A stretch of DNA of 64,000 bases, from the NCBI GenBank assembly GCA_027924585.1, contig BSBM01000125.1, forward strand, positions 749,001-813,000. Reading direction: 5' to 3'. Every line of letters begins with the position of its first letter. Position 1 is the stretch's first letter. The notes under the pieces are model-generated. The model did no database searches and was not told where the DNA came from. It worked only from the letters and a program-made list of their open reading frames with translations. This document shows, in pieces, positions 33,667 through 42,893 of this stretch. Origin of the DNA: Larix kaempferi (Eukaryota; Streptophyta; Pinopsida; Pinales; Pinaceae). The position numbers and the translations under genes are program-made.

Positions 33667-36264
33667 CTAGAGCTGCCGAAGCGTGCGAGGAGGAGGAAGT
33701 TCTAAGATGGCTTTGACTTTCAGGGGATCGATAGTGATTCCATCTTGGGAAACAATGAAACCCAACAACCGGCCTGCCGGGATGCAAAAGACACACTTGT
33801 GTGGGTTCAAGCGGATTTTATATTTGCGACAACGCAGGAAAACTTGCCGGAGGTCGTTAAGGTGGTCTGATCGTTTTCGGGAACGAGCTGTGAGGTCATC
33901 AAGGTAGACTCGCAGGATATGGACCAAGTCGTGAAAGCAATAGGTCATGGCCCGCTGGAAAGTGGCACCAGCATTTTTAAGGCCAAATGGCATGACGCGG
34001 TATGCAAAGGTGCCCCATGGGGTGGTGAAGGCAGTCTTGTACTGATCCTCCTTGCGGATGTGAATCTGGTTGTATCCGGAAAACCCGTCCATGAAAGATA
34101 GGACCTCATGGCCCGCACACTCATCAATGAGTTGGTCAATGAATGGCGTGGGGAAATTGTCTTTTGGACAAGCGTGGTTTAAGTCATGGAAATCAGTGCA
34201 TACTCTAAGGGTGCCTTGCTTTTTGTTGACGGGAACGGGGTTCGACACCCAGGTGGTGTACGGAATAGGATAAATGAATCCTGCTTTGTGAAGTTTCTCG
34301 ACCTCAGCTTTGACAGCGGGGAGTTTGAAAGGATGAATGGCTCGCTGTTTCTGGCGAACAGGGGGTACCTCAGGCCATGTATCAATGTGGTGTTCTATGA
34401 TGGCGGGGTCGAGACCAGGGATCTCGGTATAGGACCAGGCAAAGACATCACGAAACTCTTGAAAGAGATTTTTGTACGCCTGAGTTTCTGCTTGAGTGCA
34501 AGATGTGCCCAGCGAGATGAGCTCAGGTTTCCCAGGTGTTGTGGAAATATCTATCTGTATAGTGGGGGAAATGTTGGACATGTTCCCTTCTTCAAAGGCA
34601 TCCGGTGCTGGGATAGGGTCCTTTAACCAATCGACCTTAGTGGGTATGAAATCTTTGGATTCGACCGATAGCTGGTTGGATGCTGTAGATGTTTCCGGGA
34701 GGAAATACGAGCGATGATGCATATCATCCCAAGGGTAGTCGGGTGCAGTGAGTGTCTCCAAAATTTGCTCATCAGTATTGAAGTAGTCAGACCATAAATC
34801 AAGGGGTTCTGGTTTGAAAGTTGTTGAAATCATATATATTGTATTGACTTCTTCCGACGAGGATGATGGCGGGGGGTAGATTTCCTCGATGAGGGGAGGA
34901 GATATCTCCAAATCGACGTTGTTTAACTCGTACAATGCTGCTCTATAGTCAGGGAGATCAGGACAATGGTGATAGTAGTGGCCGTAAACACTGCATATGG
35001 CACAAGGATGGTTGGTGCGCAGTGATCTGTCGCGAGGCTGAGGAGGTGGCTCAAGTCTAACGACTGGGATGCCGGTATCATCATCCAACATATTCATATG
35101 TTCTTGGAGTGCTGGTAGCTGTGGGCATTGATGAGTTGGATGGCCTATCTCATCGCACAAAGAGCATTTAGGAGGAGATCGAAACACCGGTGGGGGTTTG
35201 ACTGCCTTAGGGGGTGGTATAGCAGTGTATGGTTGGGGACCTCTGCCCCCAGTGGGCTTGAAAAGAGGAGGAGGATTCGTTGACGACGAAGGGATTGTGA
35301 GACCAGGAGATGGTTTCGTCGACGAGGAAGGGATTGTGACACCAGGAGGAGGTTGAGTAGTGGTAACAATAGGTTGTACCGGTTGGAGGATGACATTTGG
35401 TGTCGATGGTGGAATGGGAGGCGAAATATACCACACGGGTAATCCCAATGTTAACCCAGGTAGACTAAGGGTAGCCATAACCGGGGCGTTTACTACACCC
35501 GAAGGAGGAAATAAAAAGGGGATGGTGTGGATGGGTGTAACACCGATGTGACTAGGGACCAATGGTGGTTGACTATCGGGTGTTTGTGTATTCTGTGAAA
35601 GAGTACAGAGATTTGCAACGTGGGTCTCCGGAGATGGTGGTGGAATGGCTTGGAATGTAGAGGTCATTGGTGTATCTGAGTAAAGTCCGGGTCCCACAGA
35701 AGAAACAAAGGAGGTAGTTTCACTAGAAGCTGGTTGTTCAATCATGGGAAGAACATTTTCGGGTGTTGCAGGGGCATTGGGATCATAGTAGGTGAGTTGG
35801 TCAATTTTGACCACGCGTCCCTCGTGGGGGAACATCATGGTACGAAAAACGGATGAGGCAACCGCTTTCATGGCGTACATGTAACTGCGGCCAAGTAAAA
35901 GGTTATAATCGAGTTGGGCATTAATGACCTCTATGTTGATGAGCACAGTTTTCCCACCCAATTGGACGGGGACCTTGGGTAGTAGACCTTGAGGTTGAGC
36001 TGACCGGCCGTCATAGGCCCGCAATGCAGTGGTGGATTGCCGGAGAGTAGGGGATCCCAACTTCTGCCAAACAAATGTGGACATGACGCATGTGGAAGCA
36101 CCCTCGTCGATGATACATCGATGGATGACAAGATTCCGAATAGAAACAGAAACTTGGACTGCTATGGTGGAAGGCAGACGTGGTTCGGATTGGTCCAAAT
36201 CAAAGGTCATCAGTTTCGAATCATTTGGGTCAATCTCCCCAATGGCGGAAAGTAATCTAAACAA
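33667..36264 (-). CDS. element B protease, zinc knuckles and reverse transcriptase
   Basis: One 865-codon open frame. Residues 1-4 come from the truncated LTR and there is no ATG at its start. The protease loop is IIDEGAS (D53, E at the usual S/T place) with LLLGRSYMYAMKAV about 70 residues later. A Pro/Thr-rich stretch follows. Then come two CCHC zinc knuckles, CSLCDEIGHPTHQC (367-380) and CAICSVYGHYYHHC (421-434), that is, after the protease rather than in gag. RT spans about 600-860 with CTDFHDLN, SFMDGFSGYNQI, MPFGLKNAGATF and YLDD (787-790). The frame ends at a single TAG at 33667-33669, after which the same frame is open into RNase H and integrase, so one nonsense codon splits the polyprotein. 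Confidence 0.9.
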   Translation of the reverse strand: MFRLLSAIGEIDPNDSKLMTFDLDQSEPRLPSTIAVQVSVSIRNLVIHRCIIDEGASTCVMSTFVWQKLGSPTLRQSTTALRAYDGRSAQPQGLLPKVPVQLGGKTVLINIEVINAQLDYNLLLGRSYMYAMKAVASSVFRTMMFPHEGRVVKIDQLTYYDPNAPATPENVLPMIEQPASSETTSFVSSVGPGLYSDTPMTSTFQAIPPPSPETHVANLCTLSQNTQTPDSQPPLVPSHIGVTPIHTIPFLFPPSGVVNAPVMATLSLPGLTLGLPVWYISPPIPPSTPNVILQPVQPIVTTTQPPPGVTIPSSSTKPSPGLTIPSSSTNPPPLFKPTGGRGPQPYTAIPPPKAVKPPPVFRSPPKCSLCDEIGHPTHQCPQLPALQEHMNMLDDDTGIPVVRLEPPPQPRDRSLRTNHPCAICSVYGHYYHHCPDLPDYRAALYELNNVDLEISPPLIEEIYPPPSSSSEEVNTIYMISTTFKPEPLDLWSDYFNTDEQILETLTAPDYPWDDMHHRSYFLPETSTASNQLSVESKDFIPTKVDWLKDPIPAPDAFEEGNMSNISPTIQIDISTTPGKPELISLGTSCTQAETQAYKNLFQEFRDVFAWSYTEIPGLDPAIIEHHIDTWPEVPPVRQKQRAIHPFKLPAVKAEVEKLHKAGFIYPIPYTTWVSNPVPVNKKQGTLRVCTDFHDLNHACPKDNFPTPFIDQLIDECAGHEVLSFMDGFSGYNQIHIRKEDQYKTAFTTPWGTFAYRVMPFGLKNAGATFQRAMTYCFHDLVHILRVYLDDLTARSRKRSDHLNDLRQVFLRCRKYKIRLNPHKCVFCIPAGRLLGFIVSQDGITIDPLKVKAILELPPPRTLRQL

Positions 36265-36893
36265 AACTAATCATGGATCTATGCAAGAATATAAGCAAAT
36301 AATGTAAACATTTAAAAAACAAGAACAAGAAAATATTAAAGAATGAATTTGTATTGAAAAATGGGGGGCAAGCAAGTGCTTGTGATAATACCTTCAATCG
36401 TGAAGGTTGATGTTGAGCAACTCCCAAGATGAGTAGCTCCAAGCTCCAAGAGGTCTCCTTCTCCAAGGTTGCTTACAATGGCCAAAATGCTCAAGGAAGA
36501 TTTCGGCAGCATGAGGATGAGATAATGGATGGATTTGAAATGAGGAGCCCCTACCACCTTTTTATAGGTTTTGGTGGTGGGGAATACTATTTGTGGTTTT
36601 GTGGAAACCAAATGGTATTGACCAACATGGTTTAGGTACTTTTCCCTCCTTTTTCCTTTTTTGAATAAAATTAATATTTTTATTCCCTTTTAAATATTTT
36701 TTGGGAATTTGGACCCTTTTTGAGGGTTTTTTATGCTTTTTTAGGAAAAATAATCTTTTTTAATGGAAAAAGGGGTGTACTCAGGTCTTTTGGTGACCTT
36801 TTGTTGGTTTCAGAGGCTCAGATGGTGAAAAAGTGGACAAATGGGTCATGTGAATAGGGAAATGAGCTAGTGAGCACTTTTTGGGTGTTAACA
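36253..36893 (-). repeat. element B 5' LTR (truncated by 86 bp)
   Basis: 641 bp matching 25819-26459. The TATA box is kept at 36559-36566. The distal 86 bp of the LTR, the primer site and gag are gone: the LTR runs straight into the protease region at 36252/36253. The TGGTC duplication follows at 36894. Confidence 0.9.
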
Positions 36894-37132
36894 TGGTCAA
36901 TATGGTTAACTATAGTCACTATTATTAACATGGTCAGTATAGTTATACATGATTAATATGGTCAATGATGGTAAATGTGTAAAATATACTAGTCAATCAT
37001 GATCATTAGGGTTACTACGGGTTATAGAGTTACATGCTAGTGGTGTAGTCAAGTCAATAATGGTAAATCTAGTCAATATGAGAACATGGTCTACCAATGT
37101 ATTAAAATACAAACCATAAATAATACCTACTA

Positions 37133-37166
<34 letters not shown>

Positions 37167-37600
37167 GTCAATGGGGTCTTGGTTTCATAGTTAAGTAGGG
37201 GTAGTGTTTGTCCTCCTGCCATGGTTTAAAAACCCTAAAGTTACGGGTTAGTGGGTTAGCAATTTAGTGGATAAGGGGATTGGGGAATTGTGTCAATGTG
37301 GTTGATATTGTCAACCATGGTTAATATTTAAATATGGTCAACTAGGTCATCCATGGTTAGTATAATTAAAAATGGTAAGTCAATTTAAGAAATAAACTCT
37401 ACAATGGCCAATGTGGTAAAATACTAACCATAAATAATACCTAATAATTATTAATTATAAATAATAATCATAATAACCATAATGGATTTGAAGTATCTAG
37501 GTTTTGTAATCAAGCCTAATGATTATTTAAAATTTGATTGAAGGTGGTTGATTTCAACATTTTAAAAAAGGATAAATATTTGGTGCTTCAAATGGATGTC
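36894..37600. repeat. AT-rich TGGTCAATATGGTTAA-type degenerate repeat
   Basis: Short motifs such as TGGTCAATATGG, GGTTAAC and their variants recur irregularly. The same sort of sequence lies at 40020-40270 and just left of 25728. Element B inserted into this tract. No coding potential. Confidence 0.55.
37133..37167. repeat. (AAT)n microsatellite
   Basis: About 11 AAT/TAA units without interruption. Confidence 0.9.
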
Positions 37601-39260
37601 TAAAGGGGGTATACGTGTACTTATCAAATTTGTTTTAGAAGTTGTTCTTGTATATTGGAGAACTTGCCTGGAATCCTAGGGGAGTTCGAGAATATCTTTG
37701 TAGGATGAACTATATATTTCTTTGGTTTAGATGTCAAGAAAAGAGAGGAATTCCCTTAGTAAAGTGGAAAATATTAGCAATTCCAAGGGATATGCAAGGG
37801 TGGGGACTCAAAAATGTCTTCTTCTTCGCTAGGTTTTTGGAAGCTAAGAGTGCATGGAGGTTGTTTCAAGGGTAGGGGATAAGGTGCAAAGTAGTGACCT
37901 AGAAATATATTTGACCTAAGAGTGTGGATGAATGGATAAAAAAATCCATTAAAATTATAAACCATGTTCTTATCATGTGGAAAGAAGTGGTTCTATCCTT
38001 TCCAATTATTAGGAATTCGTTGTTGTAGCAAGTTGGGAATGGAAATAAAGTATTATTAGAAGAATAACCTAGGTTGGTTGTGGACTAGATTATAGAATTT
38101 CTGACCATATGATCAAGCACTTGAGAGAGAGTGAGGATTATTCTATTTAAGTCAGATTGTTGATATGATCCAAACTGCTATTTAAGGTTAGGCTTAGAAG
38201 AAAGTTGGAGAACTTGGGTTTGAATGAGAAGATATAGATTTTTGGGATGATTTTACAACCAAGCTCAAAGATAGTTGCATTGGAATAAGGGATCAATATT
38301 TATCATCGTGGTCAAAAGATACCAGTGGAATCTACTCACCAATATAGTGATACAAGTCTATGAGTGGTAGGGTGATTGTGGATAACCATAAGTGGTGATG
38401 GAAAGAATTTTGGAAGTTCAATTGTCCTTCAAATGCATGGATATTTATGTGGACCCTACTTGATAATAAGGTTCTTACATGGGATAACCTTCATAAGATA
38501 ACCTTCTTACTGGAAGTTGTTCCATTTGTAAGGTAAGTGAGGAATCAATTTTTCATTTGGTTATGTCATGCCCATATTCTAACCAAGTTTGGAAGGAGTT
38601 GGGATCAATCATAGCTCATATGTGCATGTGGTATGGGAATACAGTCAAAGAGGGGTTGAAGTATTGGTGTGATGATATGAGGAATCAAGAAGTAATGGTT
38701 ATCCCTTTGATAGTATCTTGGAGAATTTTGATTTCCAAGAACCAAAGTATTTTTGAGGGTCAATCTATATCTCCATACCAAATATTATTCCCATCTTAAC
38801 TTATCAAAAGAGAGTTACACCAAGGAGAGTAGTGGTGCCATAAGAAATAGATAATACATTACCCTAGGCATATTTTGATGGGACAACCCAAGGGAATCCT
38901 ATGATTTGTGGAGTTGAGGGTTCTCTTAACCTAAAGGATGATCACTGTTAAAATTTCAAAGTTGGATTGGGATTTGGAACAAATAACTACTCAAAATTGA
39001 TGGCCATGAGGTTAACCTTACTCTTGGATTTAGAAAGGGGTATTCGAAGGTTAGAGTCCTTTGGAAACACAAAAAATGTTATCCAATGGATGAGGAAGGA
39101 ATGTAGTTTGAGGAACTACCTATCATAACCATTGTTAAATGAGGTTATTTCTATGACACAAGAATTTAACCCAAAAAATATCATATCTTCAGGGAAAGGA
39201 ATTGAACAGTTGATGGACTTTTGAAGCAAGGCATCCAACTGGATTACGGAAGATGGGTTA
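37600..39260 (+). pseudogene. L1-type LINE 3' part: RT tail, zf-RVT and RNase H (decayed)
   Basis: The plus strand, in shifting frames, shows the end of a non-LTR RT (GIPLVKWKILAIPRDMQGWG then LKN and AKSAWRLFQG, 37735-37875), a zf-RVT-like region around 38557-38760 (MSCPYSNQVWKELG, SKNQSIFEG) and an RNase H around 38870-39200 (QGNPMICG, GLGFGTNNYSKLMAM, LESFGNT, VIQWMRKECSLRNY). Many stops and frameshifts. The first catalytic Asp segment (FDGTTQGNP) is present and the second Asp is replaced. The 5' half of the LINE is absent. Confidence 0.75.
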
Positions 39261-39591
39261 TTCTAGAAATAGGCAATGGTCAAACCATTGGTTTTATGAT
39301 CATTTTCCTTTCTCTTAATCTTTCTTATGTTTCGATCTGAAAGGGATCTTTAGCAGATTTTTAATATTATATTTGTTGGTTGGACTATGATTTATAGAGA
39401 TATGTTATCAAGTTATAAGTTAAATGTCAATATTGTAAGAAAATAGTGTTTTAATTTTTTTGTTGAAACTAAAAATGCCCAATAGGGTGAACTCATGACA
39501 TTTTTGTCAGACATTCTATGGACATTGGAATGCAATTTTATTGTTTCATACAATAAAATTACAATATTTTTCTATAAAAATATAATAAATT

Positions 39592-39672
39592 ACACACACA
39601 CACACACACACAGACGCACACATGTGCACACACACACACACACACACACACATGCATGCACACACACACACA
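39592..39672. repeat. (CA)n compound microsatellite
   Basis: Interrupted CA repeat of about 80 bp with GACG, TGTG and TGCATG interruptions. It accounts for the overlapping open frames on both strands here. Confidence 0.9.
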
Positions 39673-40351
39673 ATAAATGGGGCCTTGGATTCATGGTTGA
39701 GTGGGGGTCGTGTTGTTCCTCCCACCAAGGTTTTCAACACCAAAGTGATATGTTTCACCTCTCATGGACTAGTTCACCCATTCAAGTGGCTCAATTTATG
39801 CTTTACCCATCATATACAAAATCACCCATGCAAGTGGGCCACTCCCTGGTGTTAGAGCCAAGTGCAAGCCTCAAGTGTTTCTAGTAGAATAAATCCCTCC
39901 CCCCCAACTTACAACTTCCTAACAAGAGGATTTTGATTATTTGGATAAGGTTTTACATGTTAATGGGTTACTAGGGTTTGTGGGTTAAAAACTTAATGTG
40001 ATAGATGATTAAGGGTTAGTGAGTCAACGTGGACAAGAAACCACGGCTAATATGGTCAATATGGTTAAGTTCATTAACCATGGGTGATATGTGTAGTCAT
40101 GGTTAATCATGGTCAATATTTTAATATCCCTAACCATATTGACTTTGGTCAATATGGGACCATTTTCAATATGTTTAACCATCATCATTATTGCTAATAT
40201 GTTAATCAACCATGGTTTATTTGACCAATTGTGATTAATATGGACAATGACGTAAACCATGGTCAATTAGGGGCAATGGGGGGGTTAATGGGTTAGTGGG
40301 GTTAGGAGCATTGAGGTTTGTTGGTTAGTGTGTTCGTGGAATAGGGGGTAT
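39673..40351. other. no gene; degenerate GGTCAATATGG repeats
   Basis: Contains the same loose TGGTCAATATGG/GGTTAACCATGG repeat as 36894-37450 (about 40030-40270). No coding potential. Bases 40347-40351 (GGTAT) may be the target duplication of the following LTR. Confidence 0.45.
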
Positions 40352-42873
40352 TGTTGGGCCACCAATTTGTCATCATTATTTCACCATTATCATCATTTGT
40401 AGACATCCATTTTATCATTGTCACTTCGATTTTTCATTCCCTTCTCACTCCTTTTTGTCATAATAGCTCATAAATTGACATTTCATACCCTTGTGGTTAG
40501 TTCATGGTTGTTTTCCTTCATTTTTAATGAATTAAAGATGATTATACTTGGTGTTTTATCAAAGACAACTAATTACAAGTTTTTCCCAGTGTTTACAAGT
40601 TTTCTAGAAATTTGTAGTTGGAGTAGTTTGAGATAGTTGCGGGGTACCAAATGAAAATCCACCACTTGGATTTGGTAAAATATGTCTCTAGCATGGTTTT
40701 ATGTCCATTGGATTGCACCTAGGTCACACATGTGAAGATATAAGGCTTGTTTAAGATTTTGGTCCAACCCAGATTTTTAGCAACAGACTTGAAACTGCCA
40801 ACTTTTGCCTCGATTTGCGTGCAAATGAAGGCGAATCCAAAAAATCCGAGACATCGATTTTTCTCAAAAACCACCAAATTGACCTAATATGTCGAAAATT
40901 TCTCCAAATCTGCTTCGGTTCAAGAGATATCAATGGGGGAATAAAGCAAATCTGCCCAAAATAACAAATGTCCAGATTTGGGGGATTTTGCCTAAAGTTG
41001 GAAAATTCAGTTTTATGAGTTGGGGATTCGGTTCTAACTACTCCATCATTGATTTATATGTATAAATAAGCCTCCTTGGGCTGAGAGGAGAATAATAATC
41101 ATTATTATGTGAGCTAATCCATTGTAATTATCAAGGGGTTGAGTGCCACCATTTTAATCAAGGTAGTTGGTTTTTGATAAATGAGAATTTCTTGTTGCTG
41201 ATCCATTTTGCAGATCTGATCTAGTTTTAGCAGCAGTTACCATTTGAGAAGGGCCCCTCGATCTTGGTAATATGATGCTCATCAATTTAGATGTATTGTT
41301 CTCTAGTTTATGTGTGGTTTAACTTCCAATTGCAAATTCGATTTAGGTTTTAAGTAGATTAGGGTTTGATTATAAATTTGATTTGGTTTTATGAGTTCAA
41401 GATTTAATCAAATTCTCAACAATAATTCTTCATTGTTGTGCAACTCTCTTTCAATTCTGCAATTTTATAAATAATATTTCTTTTAATCATATGATCGCTG
41501 CTTGATTTATGTTGTACAGACTTTCCACTAGCATTACATTCCACCCATTGCACAATGGAATTATAGGGTTTGCATGTCTAGATATTCCTCCAACTCATGA
41601 TCCTAGTGCTATCAAATTAGGTCTTATATATTGCAGCTCATATTCTATGTTTTAAGCTAAATTGCCTCTTTAAAAACCACAGTCTTGCTTTCCTTTCAGA
41701 TTTGTTACATTATGATCACCATCTTTTCGTTAACTCACTGTGGTTCCGTTTATAATTTACTTGCAATCATGATAAGATTCAATTTTCCATGCTTTCATCT
41801 TTCAAGTTGTTACAATAATTCATCCAAACCATCCACTGGTATAAGTTCTGTTTTAATAAAATACAAACTATGTTGTGCTCAGACCTGAATTGTTTAAAGG
41901 TTACAGAGTTATATCAACCTTCCACAAATCCTCATATAATAGTGCTTAATGAACAAACAATTGGTTCTATTAGCATTATATTCTTTCCTCTTTCACTTTC
42001 AATTTCCAATTTTGAAAGCAAACTCAAAACAAAATCAAAGTATGCCATCCATTGAATACAAAGAAAACATAAGTCATTTATTTCCATTCATCTCCATGAA
42101 GATCATCTGTTGTCACTTACTTAGTAGTTTAGAAATCCATTATCTTGTTTATTGCAGGGTTCATCATTACAGAGTGTTGTATGCATTTGAAGAACAAAGG
42201 GTTTTAATTAAATGCACTTGAAAATATATTGAATTTAGGAGTTAGAATTCATTTATTGATCCCGGTTTGCAGCTTGTGTGATTTTTCAGTAGTTGCCGGA
42301 TTTAGGATACTTCTTGCTTTCTAAGTTAGATTCATTTCCTGCAATTACTATAACTTATTTTAATAGGAAACATAGTGTAGAATTGCAGAGGATAATAATC
42401 AACAGTATCTATTTGTAAATGGAGTACCGTGAGAGCAGTGACCTTTAAAGGCACGAGGGATGCTTCTCACCTGTGGTTCTACCCGAGATAAACATAGATT
42501 TGCTCTGAGAATTTACTCATGCAAGTTACAAATTTAAGATTTTTAGCATGTGTGTATCTGCTTTTGATGCTTGAGGATTCTTTAAAAGACACTTCCGTTA
42601 GTTGACAATGGATATTGGAAACATAGCACCCATACAACAAACTGTCTTTGAGTTATTACATTGTTGTACCTGTAGTTTGGAAGAGCCCCAATCTTTCCAT
42701 TAGAGAACTTTCGGTAGATTAATTGGTTTCATAAAGAGTCTTCAAGTTTTTCAATTAGGTTAGGATAGTTGGATTTCGTCTTGCACATATAGTGCTTGTA
42801 CCTCACAATCCTACGAGCCCCGAGTTGACATTAAATCGTTAGAGAAATTAAGTAACATAATTTTACCCCAACA
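40352..42873 (+). mobile_element. long LTR of an Athila-like gypsy element
   Basis: Begins TGTTGGGCC at 40352 and ends ACCCCAACA at 42873, so the ends form a 7 bp inverted repeat (TGTTGGG/CCCAACA). It has a TATAAATAAG box near 41061 and is followed three bases later by a primer site. About 2.5 kb is long for an LTR, so it may include an insertion. No second copy was found in the window, so the element is truncated downstream. Confidence 0.65.
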
Positions 42874-42876
42874 TTT

Positions 42877-42893
42877 TGGCGCCATTGCTAGGG
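42877..42893 (+). promoter_or_regulatory. tRNA-Asp-type primer-binding site
   Basis: TGGCGCCATTGCTAGGG, two differences from the TGGCGCCGTTGCCGGGG site used by Athila and relatives; both differences are transitions. Confidence 0.7.

Larger units (their letters stand above)
25733..36893 (-). mobile_element. 11.2 kb Tat-type gypsy retrotransposon carrying an antisense PMD gene (element B)
   Basis: Boundaries are exact. TGGTC flanks both ends (25728-25732 and 36894-36898), LTRs have TGTT...AACA ends, and a polypurine tract lies inside the left LTR. Polymerase reads on the minus strand (protease, two zinc knuckles, RT, RNase H, integrase, then a separate RNase H ORF). The 4.8 kb between that ORF and the 3' LTR contains an oppositely oriented plant mobile domain gene and three kinds of tandem repeat. 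The 5' LTR lacks 86 bp and is fused directly to the protease region, so primer site and gag are missing. LTRs differ at seven of 641 positions (about 1.1%), which marks a young insertion. Post-integrase antisense genes are known in the Tat lineage of gypsy elements. Confidence 0.92.

Noticed and set aside
39495-39884. His/Thr-rich open frames around the CA repeat
   Set aside because: Product of the (CA)n microsatellite. No domain outside it.
37133-40270. CRISPR-like or phased repeat array in the TGGTCAATATGG region
   Set aside because: Spacing and sequence are irregular, there are no unique spacers of constant length, and the context is a plant genome.
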